Of a stretch of 64,000 nucleotides of DNA, positions 34,096-42,039 are shown in pieces. The translations under genes and the position numbers were made by a program. Below the pieces are notes generated by a model. It was not told the DNA's origin. It was given only the letters and a program-made list of their open reading frames with translations, and did not search any database. The first letter of the stretch is position 1, and every line of letters begins with the position of its first letter. Where the stretch lies: NCBI RefSeq assembly GCF_014764705.1, contig NZ_JACXXG010000004.1, forward strand, positions 62,001 to 126,000, in the 5' to 3' direction. The stretch comes from Stutzerimonas kunmingensis. GTDB lineage: Bacteria > Pseudomonadota > Gammaproteobacteria > Pseudomonadales > Pseudomonadaceae.

Positions 34096-34748
34096 TTGTC
34101 CACCAGATAGCCGACCCCACGCACGGTGCGGATGAGCTCGGGGAAGAATTTCTTGCGCAGGTGATGGATATGCACCTCCAGCGCGTTGCTCTCGACTTCC
34201 TCGTCCCAGCCGTAGAGCACCTGCTGCAGCCGATCGCGGGTCAGCACGCGACCGGGCTGGGCGATCAGCTCATGCAGCAGGACGAATTCCTTGCGCGGCA
34301 GGTTGATCGGGGTGCCTTGGTAGCTGACCTGCTGATTGACCGGGTCGAGCAGGATGCCGCGGTACTCCAGTACCGGCTCAGGGCGATTGAAGCTGCGCCG
34401 GAGCAGTGCGCGCAGGCGGGCCTTGAGTTCGGCGACGTCGAACGGCTTGACCAGGTAGTCGTCGGCGCCGGCATCCAGCCCGGCGATGCGGTCGCTGGTG
34501 GCATCGCGCGCGGTGAGTACCAGCACCGGGATCGGGTTGGCGCTGGCGCGCAGGCGCTTGAGCACTTCCAGACCGTCCATACGCGGCAGGCCCAAGTCGA
34601 GGATGGCCAGCTCGAAGCTCTCGTGGCTCAGCGCATGCAGCGCGCTGGCGCCGTCCTGCAGCCAGTCCACCGTGTAGCCCTCGGGCTTGAGTGCGGTACG
34701 GATGCCCTCGCCGAGGGCGCGATCGTCTTCCACCAGCAGAATGCGCAT
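34089..34748 (-). CDS. OmpR-family response regulator, QseB/PmrA-like
   Basis: A 219-residue response regulator with a receiver domain (phospho-acceptor D51, ILDLGLPRMDG; K in LVKPF) and an OmpR-type winged helix (about 125-218; LPRKEFVLLHELIAQPGRVLTRDRL). I chose the ATG at 34748 (MRILLVEDD, AGGA upstream). Regulators of the QseB/PmrA/BqsR group bind direct repeats of TTAAG. Such sites are present at 39132-39148 (head of its own operon) and 32599-32615, which argues for autoregulation. Confidence 0.93.
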   Translation of the reverse strand: MRILLVEDDRALGEGIRTALKPEGYTVDWLQDGASALHALSHESFELAILDLGLPRMDGLEVLKRLRASANPIPVLVLTARDATSDRIAGLDAGADDYLVKPFDVAELKARLRALLRRSFNRPEPVLEYRGILLDPVNQQVSYQGTPINLPRKEFVLLHELIAQPGRVLTRDRLQQVLYGWDEEVESNALEVHIHHLRKKFFPELIRTVRGVGYLVDKC

Positions 34749-34810
34749 GTCGTTCCTGTCGTCCTGAAGGGTTTGCGGCATTGCTGTGCATTCAACGCCG
34801 CCGCAGCCGG

Positions 34811-35461
34811 TTATTCCAGCTTTTCCTTGACCTGCGCGAGCAGCGCGCGGGCTTCGTCGCGGCGACCGGCATCGGCGACTTCACGACCCGCACGGTCGGG
34901 CGCGGCAAGGGCCTTTTCCAGCGCCGCGCGCGCTTCCCCGTAGCGTTTCTGACGCAGCAGGAAATCACCGTGGAAGTAGTTCGGGTCGATGCCGTTCGGG
35001 TTCAGCGCCAGCGCCTGCTTGAACAGCGCCTCAGCCTTGTCCTCGTCACCGAAGCCGATCGGCCAGCCGGGCACCTGGTAGTAGAGGCTGGCGAGGCTGG
35101 TGTAGGCCGAGCCATCCAGCGCCTGTGGCTCAAGTTCGATAGCTTTTTCCAGTTCGGCTTTAGCTTGCTTGACCAGACCCAGCGCGCCGAGCCCGCCCTT
35201 GGCGCCGGCCCAGGTGCTGAGCACGATGCCGTGCCAGATGTGCAACTCGGCGGCCTGCGGTTCGCCGACCACCGCGCTTTCGGCTTCCGAAGCGAGCCGG
35301 GCGAAGGCCGCTTCGCGCTGTGCCGCCGGCAGCTGGTAGTTGATCTCCGCCCAGCGCGCCTGGATCTGGCGCAGCGACGATTCGCCGGCCGGACTGAGGG
35401 CGAAGGACGGCTGGCAGGCCAGCGCCAGCACAAGGGTGCACAGGCCGAGCAGATGCTTCAT
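34811..35461 (-). CDS. Secreted TPR-repeat protein
   Basis: A 216-residue protein with a signal peptide (about 1-21; LCTLVLALACQPSFA) and at least two tetratricopeptide-like repeats (AKAELEKAIELEPQALDG; KAEALFKQALALNPNG). A lipoprotein is possible because of C16, but the lipobox is poor. It overlaps the SDR gene by 4 bp and precedes the response regulator by 62 bp. In context it may be a periplasmic scaffold for the operon's product or sensor. No specific function is recognised. Confidence 0.82.
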   Translation of the reverse strand: MKHLLGLCTLVLALACQPSFALSPAGESSLRQIQARWAEINYQLPAAQREAAFARLASEAESAVVGEPQAAELHIWHGIVLSTWAGAKGGLGALGLVKQAKAELEKAIELEPQALDGSAYTSLASLYYQVPGWPIGFGDEDKAEALFKQALALNPNGIDPNYFHGDFLLRQKRYGEARAALEKALAAPDRAGREVADAGRRDEARALLAQVKEKLE

Positions 35462-36291
35462 GGGTGATCTCCGGTCGAAGTGGTTTGGGAGGGAGGCAGC
35501 GGTTGTTCAGCACGGGCGAAGCGCTTGATCACCGGCAACTGTTTGCGTAAGGCCTGGTCGACTAGCCGCGGCAGGAGCCCGTTGAGGCGTACGAAGAGTT
35601 TTTCCGGCCAGCCGAGATACAGCTCTTCGCGTTCGGTGGCGATGGCGTGGACGATCTGCCGCGCGACGGCCTGCGGATCGTCCATGCCGACCTTCAGCGC
35701 ATCGTTCATTGCCACCACGTCGGCGCTGTTCATTGCCGTGCGGGTCGCGCGCGGGGCGATGTAGAGCACCTTGACGTGACTGTCGGCGAGCTCGCGGCGC
35801 AGCGCCTCGGAAAAGCCGCGCAGGGCGAACTTGCTGGCGCAATAAGCGGCAAAACCCGGGTAGCCGATGGAGCCGAAGGTCGAGCCGAGATTGACCAGCA
35901 GCGCCTGCGGTTGCTGGCGCAGCAGCGGCAGCAGCAGGTGGGTCAGCTGCAGCGTGGCGGTGACGTTGACGCCGATAAGGCGGGCGATGGCATCCTCGTC
36001 CTGCTGTTCGAGCAGGCTGAACTGGTTGATCCCGGCGGCATTGATCACGCAGTTGAGGCCGCCGAAACGCCGCGCGGCATCGAGCACCGTATGCCGGCCA
36101 CTGCGCTGGGTGAGGTCGGCGCAGACCAAGTTGACCTGCCCCGGATAGCGGCGCGCCAGCGCTTCCAGGGCAAGACTGTCGCGTCCCACCAGTAACAGCC
36201 GTGCGCCGTTCGCGCAGAGCCGCTCGACCAGCACCTGGCCGATGCCGCCGCTGGCGCCGGTCAGCAGGATGCGCGCGTCACGCAGTTGCAT
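35458..36291 (-). CDS. Short-chain dehydrogenase/reductase
   Basis: A 277-residue SDR with the nucleotide motif TGASGGIG (about 12-19), NAAG, catalytic serine in NLGSTFGS and the YxxxK pair in AAYCASK. The C-terminal extension after about residue 200 (LGWPEKLFVRLNGLLPRLVD) is amphipathic and may contact the membrane, as in SDRs acting on lipids. It overlaps the diiron-type gene by 14 bp and the TPR gene by 4 bp. Within the operon it probably reduces or oxidises an acyl-derived intermediate. Confidence 0.9.
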   Translation of the reverse strand: MQLRDARILLTGASGGIGQVLVERLCANGARLLLVGRDSLALEALARRYPGQVNLVCADLTQRSGRHTVLDAARRFGGLNCVINAAGINQFSLLEQQDEDAIARLIGVNVTATLQLTHLLLPLLRQQPQALLVNLGSTFGSIGYPGFAAYCASKFALRGFSEALRRELADSHVKVLYIAPRATRTAMNSADVVAMNDALKVGMDDPQAVARQIVHAIATEREELYLGWPEKLFVRLNGLLPRLVDQALRKQLPVIKRFARAEQPLPPSQTTSTGDHP

Positions 36292-36949
36292 GGTCGTGCT
36301 CCGGCGCGCTCAGGCTGCGGAAGATGTCGCCGTAGAGGCGGTAGACGACGCGCGCGGTGTGCACCACGGCGGCCTTGTCGTCCTCGTCGTCGAGGCGGTT
36401 CATCAGCCTCTTGAAGAATTCGATGTGTTCCAGGTCCAGGCTGCCATGCGAGGTCAGGTAGCTGAACGCCTTGGCCGGCAGCTGGAGTTTGTCCTGCAGC
36501 ACGCCGGCGGCCTGGGTCGCCAGCGCGATGCTGGTGCCCTCCAGCACGTTGACCATGCCGAAGAAACTCGCCGGATTGTGCCGGGCGATGCGGTCGTAGA
36601 CGTAGGCCACCATCAGTTCGGTGGGCAGCGCGGGCTGGCCGTTGCGCACCGCCTCGGCATCGCCGCCGCAGGCGCGGATGTCATTGAGGATCCACTCCTG
36701 GTGGCCGATCTCTTCCTCGATGTATTCGGCAATCGCCTCGCGCAGCCACTCGAGCCGCTCGGGCAGGCGCGCACCGCAGGCCATCAGCAGCGGCACGGTG
36801 TGCTTGACGTGGTGGTAGGCCTGGGTGAGGAAGGCGATGTACTGCGCGCGGGTCGCGGTGCCGGCGAGCGCGGCGTGGATGATCGGCGCGCCAAGCAGGT
36901 ATTCGCGCTCGGCATTGGTCTGGTGTTGCAGCTGGTCGAAGAAATCCAT
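36278..36949 (-). CDS. Haem-oxygenase-like diiron (HDO/TenA-fold) protein
   Basis: A 223-residue all-helical protein of the TenA/PqqC/HDO superfamily. Putative metal-binding residues fit the HDO pattern: histidines in YHHVKH (46-50), E79/E80 and H83 (IEEEIGHQEW), E137 (NVLEGTS), H168, and D172/H175 (SLDLEHIEFF). HDO enzymes such as UndA and SznF use a labile diiron centre to oxidise fatty acids or N-containing substrates. Thiaminase function is unlikely, as no thiamine genes are nearby. It sits between an AMP-ligase and an SDR, which suggests oxidation of an activated or free acyl substrate (inference). Confidence 0.82.
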   Translation of the reverse strand: MDFFDQLQHQTNAEREYLLGAPIIHAALAGTATRAQYIAFLTQAYHHVKHTVPLLMACGARLPERLEWLREAIAEYIEEEIGHQEWILNDIRACGGDAEAVRNGQPALPTELMVAYVYDRIARHNPASFFGMVNVLEGTSIALATQAAGVLQDKLQLPAKAFSYLTSHGSLDLEHIEFFKRLMNRLDDEDDKAAVVHTARVVYRLYGDIFRSLSAPEHDHATA

Positions 36950-36964
36950 GATGAACCTCGAAAG

Positions 36965-38410
36965 TCAGGACAGAAGGGCGTTGATCGCCGATTGGTAATG
37001 GTTGAACAGGGCGTTGCGGCGCAGCCGGCCGTTGGCGGTGGCCAGGCCGTTACCGGCGGTGAAGGGCTCGGCGGCGCGCAGCCAGTGGTGCACGCGGGCG
37101 TAGTCCGGCAAGCCGACGTTGACCCGTTCGACTGCCGCCTGCAGCTCGGCATCGCCGAGTTCGGCGCGTCGCGGCACCAGCACCGCGACGTTCTGCGCCA
37201 GCGCCTCGCCATGCAGCCAGGCCTGGGCGATCGGCGCCTGCTGGATCAGCTCGGCCTCCACCCATTCGGGATTGACGTTGCGCCCGTAGGCGGTGACGAA
37301 CTGGTGCTTCTTGCGCCCATGCAGGACCAGGAAGCCGTCGTCGAAATGGCCGAGGTCGCCGGTCGCCAGCCAGTCGCCCGTCAGCGGCGGCTCGCCGAGA
37401 TAACCGAGCATATGCGGGCCGCGCACCAGTACCTCGCCATCGTCGGCCAAGCGCAGCTCGGCGTGTGGCAACGGTCGGCCGACCGTGCCGATGCGCCGTG
37501 CCACGGGAGTGTTCAGGCAGACCACCGAGGCGCATTCGGACAAGCCGTAGCCCTCGAACACCGGCAGGCCGAGACGCTCGGCACGCTCGAGCAGTTGCGG
37601 CGCGACGCGGCCACCGCCGACCGCGATGAAGCGCAGCGCCGGTGGCAGCGGCAGGCCCTGCTCGGCAGCGCTGATCAGCGCCAGCAAGAGCTGCGGCAGC
37701 AGGATCAGGCTGTGCGGGCGGCTCTCGTTGAGCGTGCCGAGAAAACGCGGCAGATCGAATCCCGCCGCACCGCTGAAGCCGACCTCGGCCAGCGGCCGCA
37801 GCTCGACGCGGGCGCCGGCCAGCAACGGTGCGTAGAGCCCGGCGATGTTTTCCAGCAGGGTCGCCAGCGGCAGCACGCACAGGTGATGCTCCACCGCGCA
37901 GGGCAGGCTGGCCTGCCACAGGCTCTCGGCCACCGCGAGCTGTGCGCGTGCATCCAGGCACACGCCCTTGGGCTGGCCGGTGGTGCCGGAGGTATAGGTG
38001 ATTTTCAGGGTGCCGGGCGGCACCGCGGTGACGGCGCCCGGCTGACGCAGGTACAGGCCGGGCTCCTGGGCGGTGAAGCTGCTGCGCTCGATCGGTGCCG
38101 GGGTCGCCCCGATCAGGCAATCGATGCCCGCGTGCTCCAGCACGTGCGCCTGCTGCGCCGGCGAGAAAAAGCCCGGCAGCGGTACGCAGACCAGCCCGGC
38201 GCGCAGCAGCGCGAGGTCCCACAGCGCCCATTCCAGGCCATTGTCCAGGGCCAGCGCGACGCGCGCGACGCCGAGCGCTTCGAGCCGGCTGGCACGGGCG
38301 GCGACCTCGTGGCGCAGTTCGGCATAGCTCAGCTGGCGCGTGCCCTCGCTCAGGGCAATACCGCTGTGCTGTTCAAGGGCCGTCCAGAAGCGTTCAGCTG
38401 CAGGCTGCAT
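36965..38410 (-). CDS. AMP-dependent acyl synthetase/ligase
   Basis: A 481-residue adenylate-forming enzyme (ANL superfamily). Core motifs are present: ITYTSGTTGQPKG (P-loop), FEGYGLSE, ATGDLGHFD and the hinge/C-terminal region GRKKHQFVTAYGRNVNPEWVE. It is somewhat short, with a reduced C-terminal domain, and could be a fatty acyl-AMP or acyl-CoA ligase. I chose the ATG at 38410 (GAGGTG upstream), which overlaps the thermostable-hemolysin gene by 17 bp. It is the second gene of the operon and probably activates the acid that the following enzymes modify. Confidence 0.9.
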   Translation of the reverse strand: MQPAAERFWTALEQHSGIALSEGTRQLSYAELRHEVAARASRLEALGVARVALALDNGLEWALWDLALLRAGLVCVPLPGFFSPAQQAHVLEHAGIDCLIGATPAPIERSSFTAQEPGLYLRQPGAVTAVPPGTLKITYTSGTTGQPKGVCLDARAQLAVAESLWQASLPCAVEHHLCVLPLATLLENIAGLYAPLLAGARVELRPLAEVGFSGAAGFDLPRFLGTLNESRPHSLILLPQLLLALISAAEQGLPLPPALRFIAVGGGRVAPQLLERAERLGLPVFEGYGLSECASVVCLNTPVARRIGTVGRPLPHAELRLADDGEVLVRGPHMLGYLGEPPLTGDWLATGDLGHFDDGFLVLHGRKKHQFVTAYGRNVNPEWVEAELIQQAPIAQAWLHGEALAQNVAVLVPRRAELGDAELQAAVERVNVGLPDYARVHHWLRAAEPFTAGNGLATANGRLRRNALFNHYQSAINALLS

Positions 38411-39083
38411 GGGGCACCTCGCTGGTATCGAACAGCGGCTGATAGCCAAGCCTGGCGTACACGCCGAGCTGCAGCAGATGCTGGTGGCCGGGCAGGATCT
38501 CGCCGGCCATCACCTGCGGGCGGCTGGCGTAGTAGCTGCCCCAGTCCGGCAGCTCGTCGCCCATTCGTGCCGGATCGGCCAGGCCCAGGGGCAGCGGCGT
38601 CAGCGCCAGACGCTGGAAGCTGTTGAGCAGCGCCGGAGTACCGGTGAACACCACCCAGCGGAAGCCCTGGGCGACCAGCAGGTCGGTCAGCGCGACGATC
38701 AACAGGCGTGCCGAGGCATTGCCGAAGGCGGCCAGGTTGCCGACCTCGACGATCTCCTCGCGGGGGATCGCCCGGCCGCTGCGCAGGCTGACGGCCTCTT
38801 CGATCGGTGCGTCCAGATAACGCTCGAGAAACAGCGGGCGGCGCCGCGCGCTGCGCAGGCCGACCGCGCCCTGCACGGTGCCGTCTTCGTCGTGCAGGCC
38901 AAGCAGGCAGGGCATGAAGTGCTTCACGTGCGCCCCGTAGTGCTCGGCGAAGCGCTGGTGGATGAAGGCTTCCAGCGCCATGCGGCGCTCGCCTTGATCG
39001 GGTTGGGCCAGTTGCAGGGTCATCGGCCGCTCGCGGCCGATGCGTGCCAGTACGTCAGTGTGATCAACCCAGGGGAGTTCCAT
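38394..39083 (-). CDS. Thermostable hemolysin-family (GNAT-like) protein
   Basis: A 229-residue protein with the layout of the thermostable hemolysin family first named in Vibrio. No membrane helix or signal peptide is visible, which argues against a pore-forming toxin. The segment EIVEVGNLAAFGNASARLLI through WVVFTGTPALLNSFQRLALTP resembles the core of GNAT/acyl-homoserine-lactone-synthase-like acyltransferases. It is the first gene of the operon, with GAGG upstream of its ATG and two regulatory boxes in its promoter region. I infer an acyltransferase step in making an acyl product. Confidence 0.8.
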   Translation of the reverse strand: MELPWVDHTDVLARIGRERPMTLQLAQPDQGERRMALEAFIHQRFAEHYGAHVKHFMPCLLGLHDEDGTVQGAVGLRSARRRPLFLERYLDAPIEEAVSLRSGRAIPREEIVEVGNLAAFGNASARLLIVALTDLLVAQGFRWVVFTGTPALLNSFQRLALTPLPLGLADPARMGDELPDWGSYYASRPQVMAGEILPGHQHLLQLGVYARLGYQPLFDTSEVPHAACS

Positions 39084-39131
39084 TCGGGGAACCTCGGTTC
39101 AGGAATCTGGGCTGGAGTCTGCGGCGGCAAA

Positions 39132-39148
39132 CTTAAGGCAGTCTTAAG
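39132..39148 (-). promoter_or_regulatory. Perfect TTAAG-N6-TTAAG response-regulator box at the operon head
   Basis: CTTAAG-GCAGT-CTTAAG. It matches the BqsR box (TTAAG-N6-TTAAG) exactly and is close to the PmrA box, and lies 49 bp before the thermostable-hemolysin gene. The same operon encodes a QseB/PmrA-type regulator. Confidence 0.72.
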
Positions 39149-39178
39149 CGGCGAGCGCTGTTCTGGCGGCGCTCGGCC

Positions 39179-39194
39179 GTTACGTTTTTTTCAC
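39179..39194 (+). promoter_or_regulatory. ColR-like box between DUF1232 and the thermostable-hemolysin operon
   Basis: GTTACGTTTTTTTCAC matches the ColR consensus YYNASNNYTTTTTCAC at 15 of 16 positions. It shares the 14-mer ACGTTTTTTTCACA with the box at 46054. It lies 96-111 bp before the minus-strand operon, in reverse orientation to it. Confidence 0.5.
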
Positions 39195-39204
39195 AAGGTG
39201 CTGG

Positions 39205-39615
39205 TTATGGTCGGCCTTGCCCGAGCAGCCAGTAGCCGGCCAGCGCGGCGCCGAGCAGCCAGATCAGCACGACTGCCACGGCACCGGCGCGACTGGTCGG
39301 ACGGGCCGCACGCCGTGCCTCCCAGGCCAGCGCCTGCTCACGGCTTTCGGCCAGCACCTGCGGCGGCGTCAGGCGCAGTACCAGCCAGATGCCCAGCGGC
39401 AGGAGCAGCAGGTCGTCGAGGTAGCCGAGCAGCGGAATGAAGTCGGGGATCAGGTCGATCGGGCTCAGGGCGTAGGCGACGATGGCCAGGGTCAGCAGGC
39501 GCAGCCACCAGGGCAGCGCCGGGTGGCGGGCGCAGAACCAGAGCGCCATGACGTCGCGCTTGAGGGCACGGGCCCAGCCTTGCAGGCGGGCCATGAAACG
39601 GGACAGCACGGGCAC
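39205..39615 (-). CDS. DUF1232 (YkvA-like) membrane protein
   Basis: A 136-residue protein with hydrophobic segments at about 38-60 and 70-82 and a C-terminal TM helix (about 112-130). The DUF1232 signature is visible in YALSPIDLIPDFIPLLGYLDD. The function of the family is unknown. It is divergent from the SdiA-regulated-like gene across 53 bp. Confidence 0.88.
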   Translation of the reverse strand: MPVLSRFMARLQGWARALKRDVMALWFCARHPALPWWLRLLTLAIVAYALSPIDLIPDFIPLLGYLDDLLLLPLGIWLVLRLTPPQVLAESREQALAWEARRAARPTSRAGAVAVVLIWLLGAALAGYWLLGQGRP

Positions 39616-39668
39616 TGGACGCTCCTTACCGAACAGAACTGGCGGCGCCAGGACGAGGAAGTACCACG

Positions 39669-40613
39669 ATGATGCAGATCTCCCTTTACCCCGGGCAACG
39701 CCTGAAGCTGCGGTTCGGCCGGCGTCGGCTGTTCGGCCTGCTGGCGCTGCTGGTCGGCCTGGGCGTCGGTGTGGCGTTGCACTGGGACGAGCGGCTGTAC
39801 TTCTACCTGACCCGGCAGATGAACGTCACCGACCAGGGCGTCGCCAATCGCTGGCTGCCCGCCTACCGGGTGCAGATCGACGCCAAGCCGATCGAGGGCA
39901 TCGCACGCAACCTGTCGGCCATCACCTATGACACCGACCTTGACCGCCTGTTGGGCGTGGTCAACGGCGGGCCGACCGAAATCGTCGCGCTGAGCAAGAC
40001 CGGCGAGCTGCTCGAGCGCTATCCGCTGCAGGGTTTTGGCGACATCGAAGGCCTCACCTACATGGGCGGCGGGCGCGTGGCGGTGTCCGACGAACGGGCC
40101 CAGCAGGTGAGCATCTTCCAGTTGCCGTCCGTGCCGCGCACCATCGACAGCGCCGAGGCCAGGTTCTTTTCCCTGGGCATCAACCTCAACGGCAACAAGG
40201 GTTTCGAAGGGGTGACCTACGATGCCGCGGGCGACCGCATGTTCATCGTCAAAGAGCGCGACCCGCGCCAGCTCTACGAGGTCGATGGCGTGGCGGCAAG
40301 CCTCGACGGGGGGCTGCAGCTGAAGGTGCGCGACCGCAGCGACTGGATCACGGGCCAGGTGTTCGCCACCGACCTCTCGGACATCCACTTCGATGCCGCC
40401 ACCGGCCACCTGATTCTGCTCAGCGACGAGTCGCATCTGGTGATGGAGCTCAGCGGCGACGGGCGGATGCTCAGCTACCGCAGCCTCAACGGCCTGTTCA
40501 GCGATCTGAAACGCTCGGCACCGCAGCCCGAAGGCGTGACGATCGACAATGACGGCACGCTATACGTAGTCAGCGAACCGAACCTGTTCTACAGCTTTCG
40601 CCGCGAGGGCTGA
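39669..40613 (+). CDS. SdiA-regulated-domain (YjiK-like) beta-propeller protein
   Basis: A 314-residue protein with an uncleaved or signal-like TM segment (about 20-38; LFGLLALLVGLGVGVAL) and a periplasmic propeller-like domain (about 75-310) rich in short beta repeats (NLSAITYDTDLDRLLGVVN, DIEGLTYMGGGRVAVSDE, FEGVTYDAAGDRMFIVKE). It resembles the SdiA-regulated/esterase-like phytase group. The role is unknown. GAGGAAG lies before the ATG. Confidence 0.85.
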   Translation: MMQISLYPGQRLKLRFGRRRLFGLLALLVGLGVGVALHWDERLYFYLTRQMNVTDQGVANRWLPAYRVQIDAKPIEGIARNLSAITYDTDLDRLLGVVNGGPTEIVALSKTGELLERYPLQGFGDIEGLTYMGGGRVAVSDERAQQVSIFQLPSVPRTIDSAEARFFSLGINLNGNKGFEGVTYDAAGDRMFIVKERDPRQLYEVDGVAASLDGGLQLKVRDRSDWITGQVFATDLSDIHFDAATGHLILLSDESHLVMELSGDGRMLSYRSLNGLFSDLKRSAPQPEGVTIDNDGTLYVVSEPNLFYSFRREG

Positions 40614-40660
40614 AGCCAGCGGCCTCGCCGCTGGTCGAGTGGCAGGCCGGCGCCCGCGGC

Positions 40661-40676
40661 TTCACGTTTCATTCAC
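40661..40676 (+). promoter_or_regulatory. Weak ColR-like box upstream of the lipoprotein gene
   Basis: TTCACGTTTCATTCAC matches the ColR consensus at 14 of 16 positions. It lies 93 bp before the lipoprotein gene and reads in the same direction. Confidence 0.35.
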
Positions 40677-40768
40677 GCCGGTTTGACGGAACCCTGACGG
40701 CGCCCCGCGCAGACTGCCTCGGATGCCGCGCGCTGCCTGCGTGCGGTCGCCTCCTGCAGGGTGATTCG

Positions 40769-41182
40769 ATGCTCATGCGCCGCTTGCCTGATTGCTCCTC
40801 GACCCGGTCTCGCGCGGGGCGGCCTGCCGCTGCGCCGCGGGCGCTGTTGTTCGCCGCACTGGTGCTGGTGGGCTGTCAGAGTGACCCCGGCCAGCCCGCC
40901 GGCGACGGCTATCCGCCGGCCTACCTCGAGGGCTATGGCGCCGGTTGCAGCAGCGGCCGCCAGGCCGCCGGCGCCATGGCCGCATTTCGCAAGGACGTGT
41001 CGCGCTACCTGAGCCAGCCGCTCTATGCGCAGGGCTGGGATGACGGCTATCGCCAGTGCGAGGCGCTGCCGCTGGGCAGCGGTGGCCTGCCGTCGCGGCG
41101 TGGCGATGCCTGGCAGCGCCAGCGTGACCGCGAGTGGCGTCATCAGGTCGACCAGGACCGGGCCGAGGCCTTCCATCGCTGA
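40769..41182 (+). CDS. Small putative lipoprotein
   Basis: A 137-residue protein with an N-terminal hydrophobic stretch ending in a lipobox (LVLVGC, cysteine at about 36), so probably lipid-anchored. The mature part contains two similar short motifs (YLEGYGAGCSSGRQ and YAQGWDDGYRQC), each with Gly and Cys. I do not recognise the family. It ends at a strong bidirectional terminator shared with the PAP2 gene. Confidence 0.7.
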   Translation: MLMRRLPDCSSTRSRAGRPAAAPRALLFAALVLVGCQSDPGQPAGDGYPPAYLEGYGAGCSSGRQAAGAMAAFRKDVSRYLSQPLYAQGWDDGYRQCEALPLGSGGLPSRRGDAWQRQRDREWRHQVDQDRAEAFHR

Positions 41183-41208
41183 GCCAGCGGCTGAGGTCCA
41201 GACGAAAA

Positions 41209-41241
41209 AAAGGCGCAGGGGCAACCGCACCCTGCGCCTTT
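41209..41241. terminator. Bidirectional terminator between the lipoprotein and PAP2 genes
   Basis: A perfect 12-bp stem, AAAGGCGCAGGG (41209-41220) and CCCTGCGCCTTT (41230-41241). An A-run on the left gives a strong U-run for the minus-strand PAP2 transcript. Confidence 0.88.
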
Positions 41242-41259
41242 GTCGTTTCCGGCGGCTGA

Positions 41260-42000
41260 CTAGAGCGCGGGCTCGACGGCGACGGCACCTTGCAGAACCG
41301 GCGCCGGCCGATAGAGCACCAGGCGGTAGCAGGCCAGGCAGATCGTCCAGTCGAACAGCAGCGTCCACAGGTTGTGCGAGAGGAAGTGCGCGCCCTGCAT
41401 GACCCGGCCCAGCGACATCACCGTGCCCAGGCCCAGTGCCAGCCCCAGCGCGTAGCGCGCCAGGCGCGGGCGGCGGTCGCGCAACACGAAGAACAGCGCC
41501 AGCAGTGAGAAGCCCGCCGAGGCGTGCCCGCCGGGCCAGCAGCGACCGGGCTTGAGCGTAGGTGCGCGTTCGGCCAGCAGCGGCGTGAAGGTCTCCTGGC
41601 CGCCAAAGTCGGTCAGGCTCCAGGGGCAATGCACGCCGGTCAGGGCCTTGAGCGGGGTGACGATGCTGGTCGACACGCCGAGTGCCAGCACCAGGTAACC
41701 CAGTGAACGGCGCCAGCGCGCCAGGCGCGTCGGCAGCAGGCTGACCAGAAAGCCGGCGATGGCCAGCACGCCGATGACGATCACCGCCTGCTTGACGCGG
41801 TCGTGCAGGAAGTCCTCGAGCAGCCAGCTGTGTCGGCCGACGAAACCGACGCCCGGCTCGTAGAACAGCCGGGAGAAGGCGAAGTCGAGTTCGCTGGGGT
41901 CGCCGATCAGCAGTGCCAGCATCAGCGCGGCGGGCACGCCGAAACCAAGGACGAAATTGTACGGGCGGCTGCTTTCGCAGCGGTCGGGTAGGCGGGGCAT
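41260..42000 (-). CDS. PAP2-family membrane phosphatase
   Basis: A 246-residue protein with about six TM helices and the acid phosphatase motifs PGGHAS (domain 2) and SLGRVMQGAHFLSH (domain 3: R and catalytic H). Domain 1 is degenerate (LKALTGVHCPW). Such enzymes dephosphorylate undecaprenyl pyrophosphate, lipid A or phosphatidylglycerophosphate. It stands in an envelope-modification region 39 bp after the sulfatase-family gene, probably in one transcript with it. Confidence 0.9.
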   Translation of the reverse strand: MPRLPDRCESSRPYNFVLGFGVPAALMLALLIGDPSELDFAFSRLFYEPGVGFVGRHSWLLEDFLHDRVKQAVIVIGVLAIAGFLVSLLPTRLARWRRSLGYLVLALGVSTSIVTPLKALTGVHCPWSLTDFGGQETFTPLLAERAPTLKPGRCWPGGHASAGFSLLALFFVLRDRRPRLARYALGLALGLGTVMSLGRVMQGAHFLSHNLWTLLFDWTICLACYRLVLYRPAPVLQGAVAVEPAL

Positions 42001-42039
42001 CGGAACTCCAGAGGCGCCCTGGTCGGGCGCCGGGTCGGT

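Noticed and set aside
36278..36949. Thiaminase II/TenA involved in thiamine salvage
   Set aside because: No thiamine genes nearby and residues fit a diiron HDO better; retained as TenA-fold only.
36242..38626. 794-codon plus-strand frame opposite the HDO and AMP-ligase genes
   Set aside because: Antisense shadow; the minus-strand genes have complete motifs and ribosome binding sites.
34811..39083. Classical hemolysin/toxin locus
   Set aside because: The thermostable-hemolysin family name comes from Vibrio; this protein has no signal peptide or membrane segment and sits among metabolic enzymes.
39150..39176. Terminator for DUF1232 (GAGCGC/GCGCTC hairpin)
   Set aside because: On the minus strand no U-run follows the stem; the T-run on the plus strand belongs to the ColR-like box and no plus-strand gene ends there.
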